64,000 bases of DNA, taken from contig NZ_BMYO01000001.1 of the NCBI RefSeq assembly GCF_014652315.1, forward strand, positions 310,001 to 374,000, written 5' to 3'. The notes beneath the pieces are model-generated. The model was given only the letters and a program-made list of their open reading frames with translations, did not search any database and was not told the DNA's origin. Each line of letters opens with the position of its first letter. Position 1 is the first letter of the stretch. Below are positions 53,623-62,593 of this stretch, one piece after another. The position numbers and the translations under genes were made by a program. The DNA comes from Jeongeupia chitinilytica. Lineage in GTDB: Bacteria; Pseudomonadota; Gammaproteobacteria; Burkholderiales; Chitinibacteraceae.

Positions 53623-54966
53623 ATGCGGAAAATCAAACTGGCGCTGGCGTGCAGCGTCCTGGTGACGGCGTGCGGACCGGGCCTGGTGCCGGCGCACAGC
53701 GCGCCGCTGGCGGTGGGCGACTACGCGGCGGCGCCCAGGCTGGCCGGGCACATCGACGTCGACCGGTTGTTGCAGCGGCTGATCGACATGAAAGCCAACA
53801 CCTATATGTGGCTGGTCTGGCATAGTGCCTACGACTGGAGCGATCTGCAGTATTTTCTACCCAAGGCGCAGCAGGCAGGCATCAACGTCTGGGTCTACTT
53901 GGTTCCACATTCGGAAACGCCGTTGAACGGTTTCCGCGAATATTCCGAACCCTATCGACTCGACTATGTGCGCTGGGCACAGGAAATTGCCAGTCTTTCG
54001 CTGACCTACCCGAATCTCAAGGGGTACGTAATCGATGACTTCTGGGACAACATGATTCCCGACCGGTTCACCGATGCCTATATCGATGAAATGGTCGCAG
54101 CCGGCAAAGCGATCAATCCGACAATCAAGTTTTATCCCTTGCTCTATTTCCATGACGTCGACGAGCGTGTGGTCGATCGTCTGCTTGGCCGGGTCGACGG
54201 TGCGGTACTGGCCTATCCCCCCAATCGTGGCGAGATTCTTAACGCCAAGACGTACTTCAATGACAGCTATCAGCTGCCCGCATCAATGGAGATCGCGTCG
54301 TCCTGGGGTAGTTACAGCGTTGGTCAGCGCGGTCGTGTCTCGCAGCAGGTCACTGTTACGGACCCGGTCAATGCCAAGGTGACATTCAGCTATTGGGACA
54401 ACTACAACCTGTTTCAGACCGGCCGCAAGTTTCTACAGGTTCTGGTCGATGGGCAACCTGTGTGGCGGGAAGACGTAGCGGGACTGGATCGGGGCCAGGT
54501 GACCGTCAACGTCAGTCAATGGGTCGCCGGCAAGTCCAAGGCAACACTGTCATTTGAGGTCGCCGACGCATACAGCGGCGATGCCTTTGCACTGCGCACG
54601 CGTTTTTCCAATCTATCGGCAACTGGGCTAACTTTGGCCAGCAATGACTTCTCCGCATCGACCGGATGGACGCGTGAGGCCATCGGCAAATATTACTTTC
54701 AACCGGTGAATGCTCGGCAGGGCGCCAACGCATTCAACAAACCTTTTCTGGTGATGCCGGCTGCCGATCCCGCAGAGTTCACCAAACGTTACAACCAGGC
54801 AGCGACACCAGAAGCAATCGCTGCGGTAGTCGATATGGCGACTGCTGCAGCAACTGATGGCTATGGCAATGGCGTTGTGACTTACTGCATGGAAAAGGCG
54901 GAAGGGAGCGATGTACTCGACCGTGTCGCCGAAATCTACGGCGCCGTACCGGCCACATTGCGATGA
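53623..54966 (+). CDS. Putative secreted lipoprotein with TIM-barrel glycoside hydrolase-like domain
   Basis: 447 residues; I do not recognise a characterised family. The ATG at 53623 follows GGGGTGA and gives a signal peptide with lipobox VTAC (Cys17). Residues 40-230 look like a beta/alpha barrel: ANTYMWLVWHSAYDW, INVWVYLVPHSET, LKGYVIDDFWDNM (Asp138-Asp139), IKFYPLLYFHD. A single acidic catalytic-type motif and aromatic residues fit a glycan-binding or hydrolysing barrel. Residues 255-365 resemble a jelly-roll carbohydrate-binding domain. Last gene of the eps cluster, so a role in trimming or releasing the polymer is plausible but unproven. Confidence 0.6.
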   Translation: MRKIKLALACSVLVTACGPGLVPAHSAPLAVGDYAAAPRLAGHIDVDRLLQRLIDMKANTYMWLVWHSAYDWSDLQYFLPKAQQAGINVWVYLVPHSETPLNGFREYSEPYRLDYVRWAQEIASLSLTYPNLKGYVIDDFWDNMIPDRFTDAYIDEMVAAGKAINPTIKFYPLLYFHDVDERVVDRLLGRVDGAVLAYPPNRGEILNAKTYFNDSYQLPASMEIASSWGSYSVGQRGRVSQQVTVTDPVNAKVTFSYWDNYNLFQTGRKFLQVLVDGQPVWREDVAGLDRGQVTVNVSQWVAGKSKATLSFEVADAYSGDAFALRTRFSNLSATGLTLASNDFSASTGWTREAIGKYYFQPVNARQGANAFNKPFLVMPAADPAEFTKRYNQAATPEAIAAVVDMATAAATDGYGNGVVTYCMEKAEGSDVLDRVAEIYGAVPATLR

Positions 54967-55054
54967 AAAGCGCGCCGGACGAACGAAACTAGATAGGGGC
55001 GGACGCGGTGAGAATCGTCCGCACATGCTCATGTCCTGAAAATGCTGGCTTCTA

Positions 55055-55095
55055 GGGTAGCAGGGAAAACTGGGGCAGATTTGGGGCGGTAGGGG
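55055..55095 (+). other. Five-tract G-quadruplex motif
   Basis: Five runs of three to four G (55055-57, 55063-65, 55072-75, 55083-86, 55092-95) with loops of 5, 6, 7 and 5 nt meet the usual pattern for an intramolecular quadruplex. It lies in the 235-bp space between the last eps gene and the convergent tRNA-Ser gene, where I see no other gene. A weak 6-bp hairpin (54999-55022) precedes it. Confidence 0.5.
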
Positions 55096-55201
55096 ATCAG
55101 TCAATCTGCATTGTGAGATCGGCATTGCGCCGGCAGGACTCGCCGAGAATCAAGCGATGGCTTGTGATTGGCGAGATGAGTGCAGATTGACGGGATGGGG
55201 G

Positions 55202-55291
55202 TGGCGGAAGCGGTGAGATTCGAACTCACGGGGGACGTAAATCCCCGACGGTTTTCAAGACCGCTGCCTTAAACCACTCAGCCACGCTTCC
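55202..55291 (-). tRNA. tRNA-Ser(UGA)
   Basis: Class II tRNA with a long variable arm. Acceptor stem GGAAGCG (5' end at 55291) pairs with CGCTTCC (55212-55206), discriminator G, and an encoded CCA at 55204-55202. The anticodon loop is CTTGAAA with anticodon TGA, and the T-arm GAGTTCGAATCTC is intact. Its 3' end faces the eps cluster. Confidence 0.96.
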
Positions 55292-55335
55292 AGCAAGCCG
55301 GCGATTCTACCAGAGCCCGCAGTATCTGCCAGCCC

Positions 55336-56850
55336 TCAGGCGGCAAGCTTTTCGAGGACCGCGAAGCGGGCGATGGCGTTGTGCGGTGTTTGTTCGATGG
55401 CGTCGCCAAGGCGGATTCGGTAGCGCTTGTGCTGGGCGCCGAGCCTGAATTCGCGGTGGTCGGCATAGAAGCCGTGCGGCAGCACCAGAAATCGGCCCTG
55501 ATTCATCGCCGGATTTTCCGCGGCATACAGCCCGGTGAAGCTGCGGTCGCCGAGTAACGGGGTCAGCTCCACCGCGACCGGGTTGCTGGCCAGGGTTTCG
55601 ATGCCCAGATCGACGACGCCGTCGGGTTTGCGGACGATGCGCCGGATGATGCCGAGGCTGAACGCTTTCTGTTCCAGTCCTTGAATGCCGAGCAGTTCGC
55701 CGACCTGCAGCTTGTCGTCGCTGCCGCCACGACAGCGAATGCCGAAGCCGCTGGCGCTTTCGTCGAGCAGTTCCCATTGCCGCGCCTTGCCGGGCGCCGG
55801 GGCGCGCAGGGCGCGAATGGCTTCTTCTAGGCCGCGCCAGACGGCGATCGCCTGTCGGGCCGCGTGCCGTTCATGTTTGCGGATCGGCGCCGGGGCGTCG
55901 CGCGACCAGCGTTCGGCCAGGGTGTCGAGCAATTCGAGGTTGGCGGGCAGGAGGGTGTCGTCGGGCAGGCCGTGTGTTGCAGGCGCTGCGCCGGCATGCA
56001 GCGCATCGCGGACCTGGCGTATCTGCTGCAGCAGTGCTTCGGTCTGCCAGTACCGCCAGTTTTCGCCGACCATGTCGCGCCGCAACCGTTTCGGCGGCGT
56101 CGAGCCGGCCAGATTGACGGCGTACAGCTGTTGGGTCGGGTGGATCTGGGTTTCCAGCTCGATCTGGCTGCTCCAGCGCTTCAGCCATTGGGCCGTGAGT
56201 TCGACCTGCGCGGGCTGCAGTTTTTCCGGGATGGCCAGCGTCAGCATCAGGGACTGCGTGTATTCGCGGATGGCGCTGGTGATCTCGCGGTCCGGGTACG
56301 GTTGCAGCGGCGTGCGGGCGCTGCCGAGCATTTCCGCGTACTGGTAGAGCCGGTGCAGCAGGCGCCAGCTGTGCCCGTCGTTTTCCATGTAACGCAGGGC
56401 GGCCCATTTCGTCTGCTCGGCGGCGTAACTCAGCCCGCGCAGGGCAAACAGCGGAAGATCCCGGTGCTGGGCCTGTCTGGCCTGCAGCGCCTGCTTGATG
56501 CACAGGCGGTAGGCGTCGGCCATTTCGTGCCAGAACGCCAGCAGGGGCGGCAGTACCTGGTGCGGTGCGGCGCCTTCGTCGAGCAGTTCTCCGCGGTAGA
56601 TGGCGACCAGATGGGCCTGCAGCGTGAGGGCTTTCTCGTCGAGATAGGGAACGGTTTTCAGCCGCTCTTTCAGGCTGATCTCGGCATTGGCATTCAGCTG
56701 GCGCAGTGCCTGGACGATTTCGATCTGGGCCTGGAGGATGTCGCTCTCGGGCAGTTCCTGCATCAGCACCGTTGCCGACTTGTAGTCGTAGACGCCCTCC
56801 CGTTCGCGACGGCCCAGCAACGCCCCGATCAGCGCCTTGAAATCGAACAT
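55336..56850 (-). CDS. Conserved-looking hypothetical protein, 504 residues
   Basis: Not recognised. The ATG at 56850 has a GGAG site and begins MFDFKALIGALLGRRERE. No signal peptide or membrane segment. Mostly helical in the first 330 residues (many Gln, Leu, Arg), then a likely beta-rich C-terminal domain (about 365-500) with WELLDESASGFGIRCRGG, VGELLGIQGLEQKAFSLGIIRRIVR and VELTPLLGDR. The DESASGFGI...LGIIRRI pattern is reminiscent of PilZ-type beta-barrels, but the RxxxR signature is not clear. It ends 45 bp from the tRNA gene, on the same strand. Confidence 0.7.
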   Translation of the reverse strand: MFDFKALIGALLGRREREGVYDYKSATVLMQELPESDILQAQIEIVQALRQLNANAEISLKERLKTVPYLDEKALTLQAHLVAIYRGELLDEGAAPHQVLPPLLAFWHEMADAYRLCIKQALQARQAQHRDLPLFALRGLSYAAEQTKWAALRYMENDGHSWRLLHRLYQYAEMLGSARTPLQPYPDREITSAIREYTQSLMLTLAIPEKLQPAQVELTAQWLKRWSSQIELETQIHPTQQLYAVNLAGSTPPKRLRRDMVGENWRYWQTEALLQQIRQVRDALHAGAAPATHGLPDDTLLPANLELLDTLAERWSRDAPAPIRKHERHAARQAIAVWRGLEEAIRALRAPAPGKARQWELLDESASGFGIRCRGGSDDKLQVGELLGIQGLEQKAFSLGIIRRIVRKPDGVVDLGIETLASNPVAVELTPLLGDRSFTGLYAAENPAMNQGRFLVLPHGFYADHREFRLGAQHKRYRIRLGDAIEQTPHNAIARFAVLEKLAA

Positions 56851-56910
56851 GTTCTTCTCCGGAATCCCGCGTGAACCGGCCAAGGGTTACGCGTCAGTAT
56901 GGTCGCAAGA

Positions 56911-58089
56911 CTAAGGTCGGAAAACCCCGTTCTGCAAGTCTTGCTTACAAAAATGCGCCAGCCTGTCGCAGGCCTGCTCGAGCCGCGCTATCGGCTGGCT
57001 GTAGGCAAAGCGCAGCATCGTCGGTGCGTCGCCGAAGTCGAGGCCCGGCGTGACTGCGACAGCTTCATCGGCGAGCAATTGCGCGGCGAAGGCCGCCGCG
57101 TCATCGGTAAAGCGTGCCGCGTCGACCCACAGATAGAATGCACCCTCGGTAGTGGCGGCCTGTACGAAGCCGAGCTGGGTGAGCCGGGCCGACAGATAGT
57201 TGCGTCGCGCGTCCAGTTCCTGACGCCGGGCTTCCAGGATGGCCAGCGTCGCCGGTTCGAATGCGGCCAGTGCGGCATGCTGCGCCGGCGTCGGTGGCGC
57301 GAGGAACAGGTTTTGCGCCAGCTTTTCCAGATCGTCCACCGCCCAGTCGGGGGCGACCAGCCAGCCGAGGCGCCAGCCCGTCATCTGGAAGAACTTGGAG
57401 AAACTGTTGACGATGAAGACGTCGTCGGCACTTGAGAGTGCGGTTTCGTGCGGCCGGTCGTAGACCAGCCCCTGGTAGATCTCGTCGACGATCAGCGCGC
57501 CGCCGCGTTCGCGGCAAGCGCCGGCGAGCGCAGCAAGCTCGGCCGCTTCGAGCACGGTGCCGGTCGGGTTGGCCGGACTGGCGACCAGTGCCGCGACGGT
57601 GCGATCCGACCAGTGGGCGCCGAGGTGTGCCGCGAGCAGCTGGTAGCGGGTGTCCGCGCCGACCGGGACGTTGACCGCCTTGCCCTCGAACAGCCGTACC
57701 AGATGGCGGTTGCACGGATAACCCGGGTCGGCGAGCAGCACCTCGTCGTCGCGACCGACCAGCAGTGCGAGGATCAACTGCAGGGCGCCGGATGCGCCCG
57801 GGGTCACGATGATCCGCCGCGGGTCGACACGGACGCCGAAACGGCTGGCGTAAAAGCCGGCAATGGCGGCGCGCAATTGCGGCAGGCCGCAGGCGCCGGT
57901 GTAGTAGGTCCGGTGATCGGCCAGTGCGGCGATGCCGGCATCGACGATCGGTTGCGGCGTCGGAAAATCGGGTTCGCCGACCTCGAGGTGGATGACGTCG
58001 CGGCCGGCGGCCTCGAGCGCCTGCGCGTCGGCAAGGATGCGCATGACGTGAAAAGGGGCGATCTCGGCGAGGCGGGAAGCTGGGGGCAT
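56911..58089 (-). CDS. PLP-dependent aminotransferase, class I/II
   Basis: 392 residues, fold type I. HLEVGEPDFPTPQPIVDAG (substrate-binding N-term), the SPANPTG motif in ASPANPTGTVLEAAELAAL, and the PLP lysine in VNSFSKFFQMTGWRLGW. The substrate (aspartate, alanine, aromatic or other) cannot be assigned. The ATG at 58089 is the family N-terminus, without a good ribosome site; the frame continues to a TTG at 58122. Diverges from ybiT. Confidence 0.88.
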   Translation of the reverse strand: MPPASRLAEIAPFHVMRILADAQALEAAGRDVIHLEVGEPDFPTPQPIVDAGIAALADHRTYYTGACGLPQLRAAIAGFYASRFGVRVDPRRIIVTPGASGALQLILALLVGRDDEVLLADPGYPCNRHLVRLFEGKAVNVPVGADTRYQLLAAHLGAHWSDRTVAALVASPANPTGTVLEAAELAALAGACRERGGALIVDEIYQGLVYDRPHETALSSADDVFIVNSFSKFFQMTGWRLGWLVAPDWAVDDLEKLAQNLFLAPPTPAQHAALAAFEPATLAILEARRQELDARRNYLSARLTQLGFVQAATTEGAFYLWVDAARFTDDAAAFAAQLLADEAVAVTPGLDFGDAPTMLRFAYSQPIARLEQACDRLAHFCKQDLQNGVFRP

Positions 58090-58216
58090 CTGTGGTAAAA
58101 TCCGGCGAATTTCGCAGACCAATCAGGCACCTGGCGGTGCCGGAGACCTGGACTGCACGCAAGGATTCTAAATCGCTTCGGCCGCCGTGCGCGCGCCATG
58201 ACGGATATTCACACCC

Positions 58217-59821
58217 ATGATCAGTACCGCAAACATCACCATGCAGTTCGGCGCCAAGCCGCTGTTCGAGAAGGTCAACGTCAAGTTCGGTGACGGCAAC
58301 CGCTATGGCCTGATCGGCGCCAACGGCTGCGGCAAGTCGACCTTCATGAAGATCCTTGGCGGCGACCTCGAGCCGACCGCGGGCAACGTCTCGCTCGAAC
58401 CGGGCGTGCGGCTGGGCAAGCTGAAGCAGGACCAGTTCGCCTACGAAGACCAGCGCGTCATCGACGTGGTGATGCAGGGGCATGTCGAACTGTGGGCCGC
58501 GATCCACGAGCGCGACGCGATCTACGCCAACCTCGAGGCGACCGAGGACGACTACATGCGCGCTGCCGAGCTCGAAGGCAAGGTTGCCGAGTACGACGGC
58601 TACACCGCCGAAGCGCGCGCCGGTGCACTGCTGCTGGGCGCCGGCATCCCGATCGAACTGCACACCGGCCCGATGAGCGAGGTGGCACCGGGCTGGAAGC
58701 TGCGCGTGCTGCTGGCGCAGGCGCTGTTCAGCAACCCGGACGTACTGCTGCTGGACGAACCGACCAACAACCTCGACATCAACACGATCCGCTGGCTGGA
58801 AAACACGCTGAACCAGCGTGATTCGACCATGCTGATCATCTCGCACGACCGCCACTTCCTGAACCAGGTCTGCACCCACGTCGCCGACGTCGATTACGGC
58901 GAAATCCGCATTTATCCGGGCAACTACGACGACTACATGCTGGCGAGCACGCAGGCGCGCGAGCGTCTGCTGGCCGACAACGCCAAGGCCAAGGACAAGG
59001 TCATCGAGCTGCAGGCGTTTGCCCAGCGCTTTGCCGCCAACAAGTCCAAGAGCCGTCAGGCCACGTCGCGCCTGAAGCTGGCCGACAAGATCAAGGAAAA
59101 CATGGTCGAGGTGAAGCCGTCCTCGCGCCAGAACCCGTACATCCGCTTCGACATCGACGACAAGCAGAAGCTGCACCGTCAGGCCTTCGAGGCGAGCAAC
59201 CTGTCCAAGTCCTTCGACAAGCCGCTGATCCAGAGCCTGTCGCTGATCTTCGAAGCCGGCCAGAAACTGGCGGTCATCGGCGGCAACGGTGTCGGCAAGT
59301 CGACGCTGATGAAGCTGCTGGTCGGTGCACTCAAGCCCGATGCAGGCACCGTCAAGTGGGCCGAGAAGGCCACGATCGGCTACTTTGCGCAGGACCACGA
59401 GGAAGACTTCGAGGAAGACGTCACCGTGTTCGACTGGCTCAAGCAGTGGGGCCAGCCGGGCGACGACGACCAGGTGATCCGCGGCATTCTCGGCAAGCTG
59501 CTGTTCGGCGGCGACGACGTGAAGAAGTCGGTCAAGGTGCTGTCGGGCGGCGAGAAAGGCCGGATGCTGTACGGCAAGCTGCTGCTCGAGAAGACCAATG
59601 TGCTGGTGATGGACGAACCGACCAACCACATGGACATGGAATCGATCGAGTCGCTGAACCTGGCGCTCGACCTGTACAAGGGCACGCTGATCTTCGTCTC
59701 GCATGACCGGACTTTCGTGTCGTCGCTGGCGACGCAGATCCTTGAGCTCAACGGAGACGGTACGTTCACCCACTACCTCGGCGGCTACGAGGAGTACCTC
59801 GAAAGCCGCGGCCTCGAGTAA
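58217..59821 (+). CDS. ybiT: ABC-F family ATPase YbiT
   Basis: Ribosome-associated ABC-F protein with two ATPase domains and no membrane part, 534 residues. N-terminal MISTANITMQFGAKPLFEKV and the first Walker A GANGCGKSTF match YbiT closely. The first signature region reads SEVAPGWKLRVLLAQ rather than LSGG, as in YbiT itself. The inter-domain arm is QRFAANKSKSRQATSRLK. The second domain has GGNGVGKST and LSGGEKGRMLYGKLL. Thought to modulate translation; the trigger is unknown. Confidence 0.93.
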   Translation: MISTANITMQFGAKPLFEKVNVKFGDGNRYGLIGANGCGKSTFMKILGGDLEPTAGNVSLEPGVRLGKLKQDQFAYEDQRVIDVVMQGHVELWAAIHERDAIYANLEATEDDYMRAAELEGKVAEYDGYTAEARAGALLLGAGIPIELHTGPMSEVAPGWKLRVLLAQALFSNPDVLLLDEPTNNLDINTIRWLENTLNQRDSTMLIISHDRHFLNQVCTHVADVDYGEIRIYPGNYDDYMLASTQARERLLADNAKAKDKVIELQAFAQRFAANKSKSRQATSRLKLADKIKENMVEVKPSSRQNPYIRFDIDDKQKLHRQAFEASNLSKSFDKPLIQSLSLIFEAGQKLAVIGGNGVGKSTLMKLLVGALKPDAGTVKWAEKATIGYFAQDHEEDFEEDVTVFDWLKQWGQPGDDDQVIRGILGKLLFGGDDVKKSVKVLSGGEKGRMLYGKLLLEKTNVLVMDEPTNHMDMESIESLNLALDLYKGTLIFVSHDRTFVSSLATQILELNGDGTFTHYLGGYEEYLESRGLE

Positions 59822-59981
59822 AACCCGCCTCGTTCGGTGGCTGCGCCTGTGCCTTGCTCCACCGTCCGATGTGCGGGTCCTCGTGGACCTGATGTCCCTT
59901 CCGGTCTCCGTGCTTCGGGCGAGTGCGGGCGGCTTTGGTCCGCTCGCCTGCTGAAGCAGGTTTCAGTCGGGTTTGTATCCA

Positions 59982-60006
59982 GGGCCACCATCGGTGGCCT
60001 TCCTTA
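59982..60006 (+). terminator. Likely terminator after ybiT
   Basis: Seven-bp stem GGCCACC/GGTGGCC with a 3-nt loop followed by TTCCTTATT. It lies 160 bp past the ybiT stop and just ahead of the yheT-like gene; the rest of this 221-bp space shows only a small CCTGC/GCAGG hairpin. Confidence 0.6.
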
Positions 60007-60042
60007 TTGCCGCGCCCGGCTGTCCGGCGCTAGATTGACCCG

Positions 60043-61041
60043 ATGCAACGAGAACGCCAGCTGCAACTACCTGTCTACCGTGCGCCACGCTGGCTGCCCG
60101 GCGGGCATGCCCAGACCATCTATCCGGCCACGCTGTTGTGGCAACGTTCGCCTGCCTACCGGCGCGAAACCTGGGTGACGCCCGACCTCGACAGCATCGT
60201 CGTCGACTGGGTCGACGGCCGCGCCGGGACGCCGATCCTGGTGCTGTTCCACGGGCTGGAAGGCGGCTCGCGCAGCCATTACGCGCTGTCGCTGTTCCAG
60301 CACTTCTATCCGAAAGGCTGGCGCGGCGTCGTGCCGCATTTCCGCTCCTGCGGCAACGTCACCAACCGGCTGCCGCGGGCCTACCACGCCGGCGACTCGA
60401 ACGAGATCGACTGGGTGCTGCGGCGGATTCGCAACCGCTATCCCGATGCGCCGATCTACGCGGTCGGCGTCTCGCTCGGCGGCAATGCGCTGCTGAAATG
60501 GCTGGGCGAGCAGGGCGAGGCGGCCGGCGAGGTCGTCGTTTCGGCGGCGGCGGTCTGCGCGCCGCTCGATCTGATGGTCTGCGGTGCCGCCCTCGACACC
60601 GGACTCAACCGCCGCATCTACACGCGCAATTTCCTGCGTACGCTCAAACGCAAGATGCTGGCCAAGCTCAAGATCACCGAGAACCCGTTCATCGATCAGG
60701 ACAAGGTCCGTGCGGCCGAGACGCTGCGCGAGTTCGACGACCTCGTGACCGCGCCGCTGCACGGTTATCGCAACGTCGATGACTACTGGACGCGTGCGAG
60801 CAGCAAGCCGGGCCTCATGTCCGTCCGCCTGCCGACGCTGGTGATCAACGCCCGCAACGATCCTTTCGTGCCCGAGGCGGCGCTGCCTGGCGAAGAGGAG
60901 GTGTCGGCCTGGGTGACCTTGCTGCAAACCGAAGAGGGAGGGCATGTCGGCTTTCTCTCCGGTCCGCCTCCGGGAAAGCTCAACTGGCTGCCGACCACCT
61001 TGATGCGGTATTTTCAGTTTCACGCACCCGACGCGCGCTAG
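60043..61041 (+). CDS. YheT-type alpha/beta hydrolase
   Basis: 332 residues, esterase-like alpha/beta hydrolase of the YheT (COG0429) family. GGHAQTIYP at the N-terminus, LFHGLEGGSRSHY oxyanion region, nucleophile elbow GVSLGGN, acid in NARNDPF, and catalytic His in EEGGHVGF. Function in vivo is unknown; a lipid or ester hydrolysis is likely. Confidence 0.9.
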   Translation: MQRERQLQLPVYRAPRWLPGGHAQTIYPATLLWQRSPAYRRETWVTPDLDSIVVDWVDGRAGTPILVLFHGLEGGSRSHYALSLFQHFYPKGWRGVVPHFRSCGNVTNRLPRAYHAGDSNEIDWVLRRIRNRYPDAPIYAVGVSLGGNALLKWLGEQGEAAGEVVVSAAAVCAPLDLMVCGAALDTGLNRRIYTRNFLRTLKRKMLAKLKITENPFIDQDKVRAAETLREFDDLVTAPLHGYRNVDDYWTRASSKPGLMSVRLPTLVINARNDPFVPEAALPGEEEVSAWVTLLQTEEGGHVGFLSGPPPGKLNWLPTTLMRYFQFHAPDAR

Positions 61042-61119
61042 CTGCGCGCTCCGGTGCGGCGGCAAACCCACCGCGGCCGGCCGTCACCGGCGGCCGCAGC
61101 CCATGACCGAGACTCTGCC

Positions 61120-62481
61120 ATGTCGACGATACCCGCCCAGATCTTCAAGGCCTATGACGTCCGCGCACGCACCGATCTGCTGACGCCGGACGCGGCGTAT
61201 CTGGTCGGCCGTGCGTTCGGCGCCGAGGCCCGCGCGCAGCAGCAGTGCAAGGTGGTGGTCGGTTGCGATGGCCGGCTGTCGAGCCCGGCGCTGACCGCCG
61301 CGCTGATCCGCGGTCTGTGCGAGAGCGGGGTCGATGTGCTCGATCTCGGGCTGGTGGCCACGCCGATGATGTATTTTGCGGCGATCCGCCATGCCGGCGG
61401 TTGCGGCGCCATCGTTACCGGCAGCCACAATCCGCCCGACTACAACGGCATCAAGGTGATGCTGGCCGGTGCCACCATTGGCGGCGCGCAGCTCAAGGGG
61501 TTTTACGATCGCATCGTCCGTGACGACTTCGTCGACGGGCAGGGGGCGGCAACCGCACTCGACATTGGCGCCGAGTACCGCGATGCGATCGTCGTCGCCC
61601 AGCCGCTGGCGAGACCGCTCAAGGTCGTCGTCGATTGCGGCAACGGTGCTCCGGGTGCGTTTGTCCCGGCGCTGTACCGCGCGCTCGGCTGCGAAGTGAC
61701 CGCGCTGTACTGCGACGTTGACGGCCGGTTTCCCAATCATCATCCGGACCCGCAGGTCGAGCAGAATCTCGCCGAACTCAAGCGCCTCGTGGTCGAGGCC
61801 GGCGCCGACGTCGGGCTGGCCTTCGACGGCGACGGCGACCGGGTCGGTGCGGTGACGCCGGACGGCCGCTTCATTCCGGGCGACAAACTGCTGATGCTGT
61901 TCGCTGCGGCCGAGCTTCAGCGCCAGCCGGGCGGCCACGTGCTTTACGACGTCAAGTCGACCGGCGCACTGGCGCCCTGGGTCGCGTCGCACGGCGGCAG
62001 CTGCGAGATCATCGCCACCGGCCATACCCACATGAAGCGGCGACTCAAGGAAACCGGGGCACTGGTCGCCGGCGAGCTGTCGGGCCACTATGCCTTTGCC
62101 GCATGGGGCATCGACGACGGCTTGTTCGCCGGCGTCAAACTGCTGCAACTGATTGCCGGCGGCTTGAACCTGGATGATGCGTTCTCGGCGCTGCCGTCGC
62201 GACTGTCAACGCCGGAGCTGCAACTGCCGGTGGACGGTGACGGCCATGCCGTCGTTGCCCGTGTGGCCGGCACGGCGACGTTTCCGACCGCAACGCGGGT
62301 CATCGAGCTCGATGGATTGCGCATCGAGTACGCCGATGGCTTCGGGCTGATCCGTGCGTCGAACACGACGCCGGTGCTGACCTTGCGGATCGAAGCCGAT
62401 GACCGTGCGGCGGTGCGGCGCATCCGTGACGAACTGGCGGTCGCACTGGCACCGTTGCCGTTTCCGACATTCGCAATCTGA
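61120..62481 (+). CDS. Phosphomannomutase/phosphoglucomutase (AlgC type)
   Basis: Interconverts hexose-6- and hexose-1-phosphates for sugar-nucleotide supply. 453 residues of the alpha-D-phosphohexomutase family: FKAYDVRA (N-term), active serine in VTGSHNPPDYNG, metal loop FDGDGDR, sugar-binding GELSGHYAF, and phosphate loop RASNTTPVL. The ATG at 61120 starts MSTIPAQIFKAYD as in the family. A supplier for the EPS operon is plausible given the glucose-type initiating transferase, but it is 6 kb away and probably serves LPS as well. Confidence 0.92.
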   Translation: MSTIPAQIFKAYDVRARTDLLTPDAAYLVGRAFGAEARAQQQCKVVVGCDGRLSSPALTAALIRGLCESGVDVLDLGLVATPMMYFAAIRHAGGCGAIVTGSHNPPDYNGIKVMLAGATIGGAQLKGFYDRIVRDDFVDGQGAATALDIGAEYRDAIVVAQPLARPLKVVVDCGNGAPGAFVPALYRALGCEVTALYCDVDGRFPNHHPDPQVEQNLAELKRLVVEAGADVGLAFDGDGDRVGAVTPDGRFIPGDKLLMLFAAAELQRQPGGHVLYDVKSTGALAPWVASHGGSCEIIATGHTHMKRRLKETGALVAGELSGHYAFAAWGIDDGLFAGVKLLQLIAGGLNLDDAFSALPSRLSTPELQLPVDGDGHAVVARVAGTATFPTATRVIELDGLRIEYADGFGLIRASNTTPVLTLRIEADDRAAVRRIRDELAVALAPLPFPTFAI

Positions 62482-62593
62482 GCACAGGTTTGGCCGGTGC
62501 TGCGGCTGGCGCTGCGTCGTTCCGGCTCGGTACACTGCGTCGGGGGCCGTGCCGGCCGCTTCCTCTCATCCATTCAATCCACAGGTTTTTCGC

